From Alteromonadaceae bacterium (GTDB taxonomy: Bacteria > Pseudomonadota > Gammaproteobacteria > Enterobacterales > Alteromonadaceae), in assembly GCA_023301705.1 (NCBI GenBank), contig JALZUE010000079.1:1-51078 (forward strand): DNA of 51,078 nucleotides, in the 5' to 3' direction. Shown here piece after piece: positions 15,773 to 24,941 of the stretch. Position 1 is the stretch's first letter. Each line of letters starts with the position of its first letter. The notes below the pieces were generated by a model. It saw only the letters and a list, made by a program, of their open reading frames with translations, searched no databases and was not told where the DNA came from. The position numbers and the translations under genes are program-made.

Positions 15773-17218
15773 ATGCGATTCAACATTGGAAAAGGGCTTA
15801 CTTTATTAGCCTTATATTTAATTACCCCATTATCTCATTCTGCAGGAGTTTCTCCTTATTTACCGATTAATGTAACGCCTATTCTAGAAAATGAAGTTGA
15901 ACGACTTGTTTCAGTTTCGGGTATGAGTAATTTAACGCGTCCATATAGTTTGGCAAGAATCTTTGAAAATATGGAAAAAATCAAAGACTCTCATCCCAAA
16001 CTTTATCATCGATTAACAAAAGCATTGGCTCCTTACACAAAAGCAAGGTCTGTCACCCAACTTTCAGCATCGGCTAAATACTCAAATGATCATCATGCCG
16101 CACCTAACCAGCGTGGTAACTTTACCGACACACAACTCAATGTTAGTTTTCGTTCTCAATTAAAAGTAGCCGATTGGCTAGGTGTTTTTATTGGCGGTGA
16201 GGCCACACAATATAAAGATGACGATCTAGATTCTGAAATACAAGCCACAGGCAGCATTGTTGCAATAGGTACAGACTGGGCACAACTTGATATTGGCTAT
16301 AAAGATATATGGTTATCCCCTTTCAAAGGTTCTGCACAGTTATTAAGTACTAATGCACAAACATTATTGTCTGTTTCATTAAGCAATAATTTACAGCTTG
16401 ATACCTTCGGCATAAAATGGAATTACAGTGTTTTCTTAGCTCAACTTTCAAGACAGCTAGTACAATTCCAACCTGGTGAATTTAGTGATGAAGATAAACC
16501 ATTGCTTGCAGGTTTCCACATTGACTTTAATGTCACCGATTGGTGGTCAATAGGTGCAACGCGTACGTTTCAGTTTGCTGGTGGTCAAAGACCTCGCAGT
16601 TTACGTACACTAGCAGATGCTTTTATCGACCCAAGAGGCGCTGACAACGATGCTGCCGTTGATGAAGAGTCAGGTAATCAAATAGCCTCAATTACCAGTC
16701 AAATAGACTTTGATGGCAGTATACCTTTTTCATTCGTTGTTGAATTAGCAGGAGAAGACACTTCAAACGCTAAACCTTATGAATTAGGTAATACCGCGTT
16801 AACTGCTGGTTTATACTTCCCTTACCTTTTTAATGACAGCGTCAGTTTCACCTATGAATACTCAAGCTTTCAAGACCAATGGTATGCAAACAATGTATAT
16901 CAAGAAGGTTATGTTAATGAAGGTTTTGTTTTAGGTAATTCAGCATTTCAAGCCCAACGAGAGCAGCTTACAGCTACTCCTGGCAGTGCCCATTTTATCC
17001 AATCATTTTTGCAACTGAAAAACGATGCTATCATTTCAACTGTCATTCGATTCAGTGAATTTGATAGTACAAGTACAGTACAGTATACCGATGCATGGGA
17101 GTTAGAGCTTGATTACACAACATCATGGTATGGTCATACAGTAACCAAAGGTATTTATGTCGGTAAAGATCCATTAGGTGAAACATTTACTCAATTTAAC
17201 ATTACGTGGGAATTATAA
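15773..17218 (+). CDS. Capsule assembly Wzi family outer-membrane protein
   Basis: The 481-residue protein has a signal peptide (about 1-23, cut after SHSA). A short helical region (ENEVERLVSVSGMS, then ARIFENMEKIKDSHP) precedes a long run of alternating hydrophobic/polar beta strands ending in an aromatic-rich terminus (FNITWEL). This is the layout of Wzi, an 18-strand outer-membrane barrel that anchors capsular polysaccharide. The central DIGYKDIWLSPFKGSAQL segment is characteristic of the family. It stands divergent from two glycosyltransferase genes. There is no capsule export set (wza, wzb, wzc) in the window, so it may serve other surface glycans. The gene overlaps nothing and is followed after 2 bp by a small envelope gene. 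Confidence 0.82.
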   Translation: MRFNIGKGLTLLALYLITPLSHSAGVSPYLPINVTPILENEVERLVSVSGMSNLTRPYSLARIFENMEKIKDSHPKLYHRLTKALAPYTKARSVTQLSASAKYSNDHHAAPNQRGNFTDTQLNVSFRSQLKVADWLGVFIGGEATQYKDDDLDSEIQATGSIVAIGTDWAQLDIGYKDIWLSPFKGSAQLLSTNAQTLLSVSLSNNLQLDTFGIKWNYSVFLAQLSRQLVQFQPGEFSDEDKPLLAGFHIDFNVTDWWSIGATRTFQFAGGQRPRSLRTLADAFIDPRGADNDAAVDEESGNQIASITSQIDFDGSIPFSFVVELAGEDTSNAKPYELGNTALTAGLYFPYLFNDSVSFTYEYSSFQDQWYANNVYQEGYVNEGFVLGNSAFQAQREQLTATPGSAHFIQSFLQLKNDAIISTVIRFSEFDSTSTVQYTDAWELELDYTTSWYGHTVTKGIYVGKDPLGETFTQFNITWEL

Positions 17219-17220
17219 AA

Positions 17221-17763
17221 ATGAAACGTTTATCACCTTTCATCGGTTTGCTTTTAACTTGTTGTACCTTTTTTAATAACGCATCTGCTGAAGTTTTTTA
17301 TGAAGTAACTGCAGGTGCAAGTAAACTTGCTTTAGATATTGAGCAAAGACTTGGCACACAAACAGAAGATGACTCTACAGCGCTTAATTTTTCAATTGCT
17401 GCGTATAGAAATTCTACTGAAACATCATACTGGGGCGCTGTAATTGAAGTTTCATCAGCAATTTCTCGTGATGATGATTTACCTGGTAGTGGCAGAATTA
17501 TCGGTTTTCGTTTTGCCGATTATTTAAAAAAAGTAGGTGAACACTCGGCTTTTGAAGTCTATGCAGGTTTTGCTCAATTTGATTTTATTGAAAAAGCTAA
17601 CGGTTATTACTTTGGCGCAAACTACCGCTATGATGTTTTTTCTAAAGGTTCAGGCTTATTACTTGAAACAAAATATTATCAAGATTTATCGTATGACTCT
17701 CCACAAGGTGACGATATAGTTGATGGTTTTCAAACCAGCTTAAAATATTATTATCAATTTTAA
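17221..17763 (+). CDS. Small beta-rich envelope protein downstream of the Wzi gene
   Basis: The 180-residue protein starts at the ATG at 17221, two bases after the Wzi stop. An upstream GTG at 17206 would overlap and add five residues without improving the signal. A signal peptide covers about residues 1-23 (cut near ASAE). The mature part shows alternating strands with aromatic residues (YFGANYRYDVFSK, TKYYQDLSYDS) and ends in YYYQF, a C-terminal aromatic residue typical of outer-membrane barrels. An eight-strand barrel is a plausible inference. I do not recognise a named family. The tight spacing suggests it is cotranscribed with, and may work with, the Wzi-like protein. Confidence 0.72.
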   Translation: MKRLSPFIGLLLTCCTFFNNASAEVFYEVTAGASKLALDIEQRLGTQTEDDSTALNFSIAAYRNSTETSYWGAVIEVSSAISRDDDLPGSGRIIGFRFADYLKKVGEHSAFEVYAGFAQFDFIEKANGYYFGANYRYDVFSKGSGLLLETKYYQDLSYDSPQGDDIVDGFQTSLKYYYQF

Positions 17764-17795
17764 TTTAATTATTTTCGATTTTTTACAATAAATCA

Positions 17796-17826
17796 TTGAC
17801 TAAAAGACAGTAGATAATGTATTAAT
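17796..17826 (+). promoter_or_regulatory. Putative leu operon promoter
   Basis: TTGACT (17796-17801) and TATTAA (17820-17825) are separated by 18 bp, close to sigma-70 spacing. Transcription would start near 17832, some 70 bases before the leader peptide ATG. No other promoter-like pair is better placed. Confidence 0.5.
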
Positions 17827-17900
17827 GTAGTCACAGATGAGAATAAACCTTTATAATTTCTCATTAATAACTGACATAAAACCAAATTTTGAGACAATAA

Positions 17901-17978
17901 ATGACAATATTTAGCTACTTTTCAGTAAACCTGCTGCTTCTCGTATTAAAAATACGCGGAAGATTTGTTATTGCTTAA
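17901..17978 (+). CDS. leuL: leu operon leader peptide (leuL-like)
   Basis: ATG at 17901 opens a 25-codon frame ending in TAA at 17976-17978. It contains four consecutive Leu codons (CTG CTG CTT CTC, 17931-17942), a GTA, then a TTA Leu codon (17946-17948). The peptide is MTIFSYFSVN, then LLLLVLKIRG, then RFVIA. This is the classical sensor of leucine-dependent attenuation: a ribosome stalled at Leu codons changes folding of the downstream RNA. It is followed 22 bases later by a strong terminator (18001-18031) and 115 bases later by leuA. The peptide itself is not expected to have another role. The start has only a weak GAG-type ribosome site. Confidence 0.88.
   Translation: MTIFSYFSVNLLLLVLKIRGRFVIA
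17937..17962 (+). promoter_or_regulatory. leu attenuator hairpin 1:2 and antiterminator segment
   Basis: CGTATT (17942-17947) pairs with AATACG (17951-17956) around a 3-nt loop, extended by CTTC/GAAG (17937-17940 and 17959-17962). Segment ACGCGG (17954-17959) can instead pair with CCGCGT (18004-18009), the left arm of the terminator. A ribosome stalled on the Leu codons would cover the first arm and favour the antiterminator. The pairing is read directly; the regulatory logic is the standard attenuation model. Confidence 0.75.
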
Positions 17979-18000
17979 AATTTATAAAGAATAAACATCA

Positions 18001-18031
18001 AACCCGCGTTATAATACGCGGGTTTTTTTTT
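18001..18031 (+). terminator. leu attenuator terminator
   Basis: AACCCGCGT (18001-18009) and ACGCGGGTT (18016-18024) form a 9-bp G+C-rich stem with a 6-nt loop, followed by T residues to 18031. It is an intrinsic terminator 84 bp before leuA, positioned as in known leu leaders. Confidence 0.93.
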
Positions 18032-18114
18032 GCCTGCGCATTGACGTAAAAATAACGTAGCATTTAGCAATATAAACGCTAACTACGTTTTGAATATTTA
18101 CTAAGGATTACCCT

Positions 18115-19668
18115 ATGAACGATAAAGTTATTATATTTGATACCACCTTACGAGATGGCGAGCAGGCTTTAACCGCAAGTTTATCGGTTAATGAAAAAAT
18201 TCAAATTGCACAAGCGATTGAACGCTTAGGTGTTGATATTATTGAAGCTGGCTTTCCTGTTTCTTCACCAGGTGACTTTCATTCCGTACAAGAAATTGCG
18301 CGCACGGTAAAAAATTCAATTGTATGTGGCTTATCTCGCGCTGTTGAAGCTGATATAAAAGCCTGTGCTGATTCAATGAGTGTGGCAGATCAATTTCGTA
18401 TTCACACCTTTATTTCAACTTCTGACGTACATGTTCAACAAAAATTACGTAAAGACTTTTCAGATGTTGAAGCAATGGCAATTCATGCAATAAAGTATGC
18501 TCGCCAATTCACAAACGATGTTGAGTTTTCATGTGAAGATGCTGGCCGTACGCCAATTGATAATTTATGTCGTATGGTAGAAAACGCGATTAAAGCGGGT
18601 GCAACTACCATTAACATTCCTGATACTGTTGGTTATACGTTACCAAATGAGTTTGGCGGTATTATTACTCAGTTATTTAACCGTGTGCCAAACATTGATC
18701 AAGCCGTTATCTCGGTACATTGTCATAATGATTTAGGGTTAGCCGTTGCCAATTCAATTGCAGCAGTTCAAGCAGGTGCTCGTCAAATTGAATGTACAGT
18801 TAACGGTATTGGAGAACGTGCAGGTAACTGTTCGTTAGAAGAAGTGGCGATGATTATGCAAACACGCCAAGACTTATTAAACGTTCGCACTGATATTCGT
18901 CATCAAGAAATTGCGAGAACATCTAAATTGGTGAGTCATTTATGTAATATGCCAATTCAACCGAACAAGGCTATTGTTGGTAGTAATGCATTTTCTCATT
19001 CGTCAGGTATTCACCAAGACGGTATGTTAAAAGCATCAAATACCTATGAAATTATGACACCTGAAAGTGTCGGTATTAGTAAAACAAAATTAAACTTAAC
19101 GTCACGTAGTGGTCGTCATGTAATTAAGCATCGCATGGGCACATTAGGTTATAACGAAGATGATTTTGATTTAGAAGAATTATACCAAGACTTCTTAAAA
19201 TTAGCTGACAAGAAAGGTCAGGTATTTGATGATGACTTAGAAGCCTTATTATTTAATATTCAGCAGCATGACAGTGTTGAGCATTACAAAATGCAAAGCA
19301 TGACAGTTCAATCGGGTAGCGATGATTTTTCAACTGCTGAAGTTACCATGAGCGTGGGTGATAAAACCCAAACACAATCAGCACAAGGTAATGGCCCTGT
19401 TGACGCATTATACAATGCCATTCAAAAAGTCATCGATGAAGATATTAGCGTTGCAGACTACAAAATATCAAACAAAGGTGCGGGTCAAGACGGGTTAGGT
19501 GTAGCTAACTTAGTGGTTAAGTGGCAAGAAAGAAACTTCCATGGTTATGGTATTGATACCGATGTTATTGAAGCTTCTGGCCAAGCGTTTGTCTCAACCT
19601 TAAATGCAATACAACGTGCTAAACATATTGCGTCTTTACGTGAAGAACGTAAAAGTAAGCAATCTTAA
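18115..19668 (+). CDS. leuA: 2-isopropylmalate synthase
   Basis: LeuA condenses acetyl-CoA with 2-oxoisovalerate, the first committed step of leucine synthesis, in the cytosol. The 517-residue protein (E. coli 523) has the HMGL-like TIM barrel with [11 protein letters not shown] near the start, the metal-binding HCHNDLGLA segment and NGIGERAGN. The C-terminal part from about residue 390 is the LeuA dimer domain that senses leucine. AAGGAT sits five bases upstream of the ATG. It is first in leuABCD and under the leader attenuator. A 13-bp hairpin follows the stop. Nothing is missing or unusual in the motifs. Confidence 0.97.
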   Translation: MNDKVIIFDTTLRDGEQALTASLSVNEKIQIAQAIERLGVDIIEAGFPVSSPGDFHSVQEIARTVKNSIVCGLSRAVEADIKACADSMSVADQFRIHTFISTSDVHVQQKLRKDFSDVEAMAIHAIKYARQFTNDVEFSCEDAGRTPIDNLCRMVENAIKAGATTINIPDTVGYTLPNEFGGIITQLFNRVPNIDQAVISVHCHNDLGLAVANSIAAVQAGARQIECTVNGIGERAGNCSLEEVAMIMQTRQDLLNVRTDIRHQEIARTSKLVSHLCNMPIQPNKAIVGSNAFSHSSGIHQDGMLKASNTYEIMTPESVGISKTKLNLTSRSGRHVIKHRMGTLGYNEDDFDLEELYQDFLKLADKKGQVFDDDLEALLFNIQQHDSVEHYKMQSMTVQSGSDDFSTAEVTMSVGDKTQTQSAQGNGPVDALYNAIQKVIDEDISVADYKISNKGAGQDGLGVANLVVKWQERNFHGYGIDTDVIEASGQAFVSTLNAIQRAKHIASLREERKSKQS

Positions 19669-19683
19669 TAAACACTATAAATA

Positions 19684-20848
<1,165 letters not shown>

Positions 20849-20880
20849 TTGGCGAGTTAGCCTATCATTGTTAAAATATA

Positions 20881-20930
20881 ATGATGTATTTAAGTACTTA
20901 TACGCTTTCTAAAGCGCTTTCATACATCAT
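20881..20930 (+). other. Nested hairpins between leuB and leuC
   Basis: ATGATGTAT (20881-20889) pairs with ATACATCAT (20922-20930). Inside it, CGCTTTCTAAAGCG (20903-20916) folds back on itself. No T tract follows. It is a structured intercistronic segment, possibly protecting or tuning the mRNA; function is not known. Confidence 0.4.
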
Positions 20931-20966
20931 CGCAATACCATAAAAGTAGAAATAAGGATTTATAAG

Positions 20967-22403
20967 ATGGCTACCACCTTATATGAAAAATTATACCAAC
21001 GTCATTTAGTTGAAGAAAAAGCAGGTGAAACACCGCTTTTATATGTTGATCGCCACTTAATTCACGAAGTGACGTCTCCACAAGCATTTGCTAACTTAAA
21101 GTTCCATAACCGCCCTGTTCGTCGTCCTCAACAAACAATCGCAACAATGGATCATAATATATCAACACGTTCTGTTGATATTGATGCAGCAGGTGCTGCT
21201 GGTGCAAACCAGTTACGTACATTAGAAAAAAACTGTAAAGAGTTTGGTATTACCTTATTTGGTATGGGTCATAAAAACCAAGGTATTGCACATGTAATGG
21301 GGCCAGAGTTAGGTATTACACAACCGGGCCAAGTAATTGTTTGTGGTGATTCTCATACCGCTACACATGGTGCTTTTGGCGCTTTAGCTTTTGGTATTGG
21401 TACATCAGAAGTTGAACATGTATTAGCAACTCAAACATTACGTCAAAACCGTGCAAAAAGCATGAAAATTGAAGTAACTGGCAAAGTAGCACCAGGTATT
21501 AGTGCGAAAGATATTGTTTTAGCTATTATTGGTAAAACGGGTAGTGCCGGTGCAACGGGTTATGTGGTTGAATACTGTGGTGATGTAATTGAAGCATTAA
21601 GCATGGAAGAGCGCATGACCATTTGTAATATGAGTATCGAGTTTGGTGCTAAAGCGGGTATTGTTGCCCCAGATCAAACCACATTTGATTATTTACAGCA
21701 TAAAGAATACTCACCTAAATTAGATGAGTGGGATGCTGCTGTAGCAAGTTGGAAAACATTAATAACAGATGACAATGCTGAATTTGATTATGTATTAACG
21801 CTTAAAGGTGAAGAGATCAAAGCGCAAATGACTTGGGGTACAACACCTGGTCAAGTTACGTCAATTGATTCTGTAGTACCATCTCCTGATGATTTCTCAG
21901 ATCCTGTTGAGAAAGAGTCATGTATCAAAGCATTAGCCTACATGGGCTTAACGTCAGGTACAAAATTAACAGATGTTACAGTAAATAAAGTATTCATTGG
22001 TTCTTGTACAAATTCTCGTATTGAAGATTTACGCTCAGCAGCAGGTGTGGTTTCAAGCTATGCAGCACAAGGTAAAAAAGTATCAGATAAAGTAGAAGCG
22101 ATAATCGTACCTGGCTCTTACCGAGTAAAAGCGCAAGCAGAAGCAGAGGGTTTATCACAAATATTTATTGATGCGGGCTTTGAGTGGCGCTTACCGGGTT
22201 GTTCAATGTGTTTAGGCATGAATGATGACCGTTTAGAAGAAGGCGATCGTTGTGCTTCAACGTCAAACCGTAACTTTGAAGGCCGTCAAGGCCGTGGTAG
22301 CCGCACGCATTTAGTGAGTCCAGAAGTTGCAGCGGCAGCAGCAATTGAAGCTCGCTTTGTTGATTTAACACTTGCTTTTAATGCTGAACCAGCAAACGTT
22401 TAG
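20967..22403 (+). CDS. leuC: 3-isopropylmalate dehydratase large subunit
   Basis: LeuC with LeuD isomerises 2-isopropylmalate to 3-isopropylmalate using a [4Fe-4S] cluster. The product has 478 residues (E. coli 466). Cluster cysteines are visible in [12 protein letters not shown] and in [10 protein letters not shown]. The aconitase-like regions TMDHNISTR and [12 protein letters not shown] are intact. AAGGA precedes the ATG. It is separated from leuB by a 118-bp structured spacer and from leuD by 9 bp, so leuC and leuD are certainly cotranslated units of one transcript. Confidence 0.97.
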   Translation: MATTLYEKLYQRHLVEEKAGETPLLYVDRHLIHEVTSPQAFANLKFHNRPVRRPQQTIATMDHNISTRSVDIDAAGAAGANQLRTLEKNCKEFGITLFGMGHKNQGIAHVMGPELGITQPGQVIVCGDSHTATHGAFGALAFGIGTSEVEHVLATQTLRQNRAKSMKIEVTGKVAPGISAKDIVLAIIGKTGSAGATGYVVEYCGDVIEALSMEERMTICNMSIEFGAKAGIVAPDQTTFDYLQHKEYSPKLDEWDAAVASWKTLITDDNAEFDYVLTLKGEEIKAQMTWGTTPGQVTSIDSVVPSPDDFSDPVEKESCIKALAYMGLTSGTKLTDVTVNKVFIGSCTNSRIEDLRSAAGVVSSYAAQGKKVSDKVEAIIVPGSYRVKAQAEAEGLSQIFIDAGFEWRLPGCSMCLGMNDDRLEEGDRCASTSNRNFEGRQGRGSRTHLVSPEVAAAAAIEARFVDLTLAFNAEPANV

Positions 22404-22412
22404 GAGAATATC

Positions 22413-23009
22413 ATGGAAAAATTTACAACACATACTGGTTTAGTTGCTCCTTTAGATAAAGCGAACGTTGATACAGACCAAATTATTCCAAAGCAGTTTT
22501 TACAAAAAACTGAACGTGTAGGTTTTGCACAGCATTTATTTCACGATTGGCGCTACCTTGACTTTGAAGGCACTCAGTCAAACCCTGAATTTGTACTGAA
22601 TTACCCTCAGTACCAAGGTGCTACCATTTTATTAACACGTGAAAACTTTGGTTGTGGTTCAAGCCGTGAACATGCTCCATGGTCACTACAAGAATATGGT
22701 TTTGGAGTAATTATTGCGCCAAGTTTTGCTGACATTTTTTATGGTAACTGTATCAATATTGGTATTGTACCGGTGAAATTAACTGATGATGAAATTCAAC
22801 AATTATTTGAAGCGTCAGAAAAAAGCAATATTGAAATTACGGTAAACTTACCAGAGCAAACTGTTTCATGTGGTGACTTAACCTTTAGCTTTCCATTAAA
22901 TGACTTTCATAAATACAGCTTATCTGAAGGTGTAGATAGCGTTGGTTGGACATTAGATAAAATTGATTTAATTGAAAGCTATGAAGCTAAGCGTCCAAGC
23001 TGGGCATAA
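22413..23009 (+). CDS. leuD: 3-isopropylmalate dehydratase small subunit
   Basis: LeuD is the swivel-domain partner of LeuC. The 198-residue product (E. coli 201) begins [30 protein letters not shown], with the [11 protein letters not shown] motif typical of the family. The catalytic loop [12 protein letters not shown] is intact. GGAGAA sits before the ATG, 9 bp after leuC. A strong hairpin terminator follows 24 bp after the stop, ending the operon. Confidence 0.97.
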   Translation: MEKFTTHTGLVAPLDKANVDTDQIIPKQFLQKTERVGFAQHLFHDWRYLDFEGTQSNPEFVLNYPQYQGATILLTRENFGCGSSREHAPWSLQEYGFGVIIAPSFADIFYGNCINIGIVPVKLTDDEIQQLFEASEKSNIEITVNLPEQTVSCGDLTFSFPLNDFHKYSLSEGVDSVGWTLDKIDLIESYEAKRPSWA

Positions 23010-23033
23010 GTTATAAAGTAATAATTAAATACT

Positions 23034-23062
23034 AAAAAGCCGCGATTATCGCGGCTTTTTTA
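23034..23062. terminator. Bidirectional terminator after leuD
   Basis: AAAAAGCCGCGAT (23034-23046) and ATCGCGGCTTTTT (23048-23060) form a long stem with A and T runs on both sides. It ends leuABCD and probably also the convergent lipoprotein operon. A very similar hairpin lies at 24875. Confidence 0.93.
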
Positions 23063-23079
23063 TTACATAAAACATACGT

Positions 23080-23721
23080 TTATTTTTTTGTTTCCGCTGG
23101 TTTATAAGGCCCTACTAATAAACCTCTTTCCTTTGAATCAAAAGCAATACTATGTGCTAATCTGGCAGCCTGAGGCGTTCTATCAACTAGGTTACCTGCA
23201 ATTTGGGTAATTGCTGCATTCACTAATGCACCAATTAAACCATTACCGCCACTGTCAGAAGCTAACTCTGCCATTACAGGCGCATCCCAAAGTAAAGTGC
23301 CCGTTTTAACAGAAACAAGTTTTGCATGACCTTTCACGATAGTTACAGATGAAAGTACTTTATATTCTTGTCCCCAATTATCAATTGTTACGTATAAAAC
23401 AGAATCTGCACCGATGTTTTCTGAAATTTTATCTAACGAAATACTCTGCATTTCAGCTGGCGTAGGTAAACCATTTTCTTTTAAGAATGTATCAATTACA
23501 GCAACCGGATAAACATAGTAGCCTTTTTCAGCTAAAGGCATAGTGATTGTTGATAAGTAGGTATAAGACGCACTCACATCAACAGAGTTATTCAGAGGAG
23601 GTAAAACTAAAATAGAACGCGGAGATTCATTTTTAAGCGCAGTATAATCGTATGGAGGTACTGTTGCACACCCCGTTAACAATACAAACACAATAGGTAT
23701 TAATTTAAATATCATTTTCAC
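23080..23721 (-). CDS. DUF799 (GNA1162-type) lipoprotein
   Basis: Product of 213 residues if started at the GTG at 23721, which has AAGGA seven bases before it. A GTG at 23739 would overlap the upstream gene and ATG 23715 is badly spaced. The lipoprotein signal ends at lipobox LTGC (lipidated Cys at residue 18). DUF799 proteins resemble a neisserial surface lipoprotein, GNA1162, and have an alpha/beta fold related to TolB N-terminal or periplasmic regulators of export. Residues IGADSVLYVTIDNWG and AARLAHSIAF are characteristic. It is the last gene of a CsgG-DUF4810-DUF799 operon; the three products probably form one outer-membrane complex. The exact function is unknown. Confidence 0.8.
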   Translation of the reverse strand: MKMIFKLIPIVFVLLTGCATVPPYDYTALKNESPRSILVLPPLNNSVDVSASYTYLSTITMPLAEKGYYVYPVAVIDTFLKENGLPTPAEMQSISLDKISENIGADSVLYVTIDNWGQEYKVLSSVTIVKGHAKLVSVKTGTLLWDAPVMAELASDSGGNGLIGALVNAAITQIAGNLVDRTPQAARLAHSIAFDSKERGLLVGPYKPAETKK

Positions 23722-23722
23722 G

Positions 23723-24082
23723 TTAAGATCCTTCTTCACTTTTAGTTACTCTTTGTATCATTCCGTCAATTAACACCGATGATTCTGGAAACAAAGACTT
23801 TTCTGTTTCAAAAGCTTCTAAGGCCAATGATATACTACCATTTGATGCATACATAAAGCCTAAATGAGCATAAAGTCCGGGAGGAATAGGCATTCCTTTG
23901 GCTTTCGCTTTTTCTATATCTTCTTCTAATTCTGCTATTTGAATATCCGGTGTTGCTTCACCTGGAGTATTGTATGTCTTATAAATTAAGTTTTCATATT
24001 CACCCCAATAATAATGTGACTTAGGCATTGTACAACCGGTTAAAACTGCAATAGTAACAGCTGTTATTAATAATTTTTTCAT
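23723..24082 (-). CDS. DUF4810 lipoprotein
   Basis: Small 119-residue lipoprotein. Three ATG codons in a row begin the frame; the third (24082) has AAGG at proper spacing and gives MKKLLITAVTIAVLTGC, with the Cys at residue 17. The mature part starts MPKSHYYWGEYENLIYKTY, the pattern of the DUF4810 family, then a helical TPR-like segment (LGFMYASNGSISLALEAFETEKSLFP). It sits between the CsgG-like and DUF799 genes; its 3' end is one base before the DUF799 start. A role as accessory of the CsgG-like pore is inferred from context. Confidence 0.78.
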   Translation of the reverse strand: MKKLLITAVTIAVLTGCTMPKSHYYWGEYENLIYKTYNTPGEATPDIQIAELEEDIEKAKAKGMPIPPGLYAHLGFMYASNGSISLALEAFETEKSLFPESSVLIDGMIQRVTKSEEGS

Positions 24083-24094
24083 CATCATCCTTAA

Positions 24095-24778
24095 TTACTT
24101 TTCCAATAAAACTAATACGCCAGAGTCAATATCACGAGCCATATTATTCACTGTTTCTTTAATCGCAAAATCAAGTACCTTGCCGTTTAACGTAGCATCG
24201 TAACCAGCACTAGAACCAAAACCAACAACCTGGCGTGAGTTTAATTCATATTCACCGGCACCTTGTGTTGAGTAAATGACTTCTGATGTTAAAACATCAA
24301 CAACATTGAGTGTGATTTTTGCGTAAGCTATTTGTGTTTTTCCTCGACCTAAAATACCAAATAGCTGTGTGTCACCAACAGATTTACGACCAAATTCTGT
24401 CACATCACCAGTGACGGTATATCTAGCACCTTTAATATTTTGTTTAATACCCAACAACTCAGCTTCTTTTTTTATGCCTTCCAAGTTATCTCGATCAACT
24501 ACTTTAAAGCGGTTAGTTTGTTGTAGTAATGCAGTTAAAATCGTTTTTGCTTGATTACCTAATTTATCCTGACCCGATGAAAATAATCCTTGTAAATAAT
24601 TAGAACGATTATTAAATTGTCCTATCACTAATGTTGATTTTACACCTGAGTATGGTTTATTAAATGTAGCAACCGGCTCTACTTCAACTTTACGATGTGT
24701 TTGAGTTGCGCAACCTGAAAGTGTGATTAATGATAAAAAAATTATCATCCAAATATTTTTTATTGATTTAATGTCCAT
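24095..24778 (-). CDS. CsgG/HfaB family lipoprotein
   Basis: CsgG-type proteins form outer-membrane secretion pores or related rings. This 227-residue product has a lipoprotein signal with lipobox LSGC (Cys at residue 23). It then has the family pattern STLVIGQFNNRSNY, a Gln-Asn-rich segment TALLQQTNRFKVVDRDNL, VTGDVTEFGRK and a C-terminal DFAIKETVNNMARDI helix. It lacks obvious curli partners (csgE, csgF) here. The AGGG-type ribosome site precedes the ATG. It heads the lipoprotein trio and is separated from the DUF4810 gene by 12 bp. Whether it makes a pore is not shown. Confidence 0.8.
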   Translation of the reverse strand: MDIKSIKNIWMIIFLSLITLSGCATQTHRKVEVEPVATFNKPYSGVKSTLVIGQFNNRSNYLQGLFSSGQDKLGNQAKTILTALLQQTNRFKVVDRDNLEGIKKEAELLGIKQNIKGARYTVTGDVTEFGRKSVGDTQLFGILGRGKTQIAYAKITLNVVDVLTSEVIYSTQGAGEYELNSRQVVGFGSSAGYDATLNGKVLDFAIKETVNNMARDIDSGVLVLLEK

Positions 24779-24874
24779 GCCATTCCCTTTAAAATTAAAT
24801 ATAATTAATACATTATCTACGAATTAACGTTAAAATAAAACACAAAAGTTACAGAATAGTTATACAAATGTTAT

Positions 24875-24903
24875 AAAAAAACCGCGGTAATCGCGGCTTT
24901 TTT
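24875..24903 (-). terminator. CCGCG hairpin after the gspAB-like gene
   Basis: CCGCG (24882-24886) and CGCGG (24892-24896) form a stem flanked by an A run and a T run, so it can terminate in both directions. On the - strand it lies about 40 bp after the stop of the GspA-like gene. It resembles the leuD terminator. Confidence 0.88.
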
Positions 24904-24941
24904 ATAAATTATAATTTCATATAATATTTTATTCTTAAACA

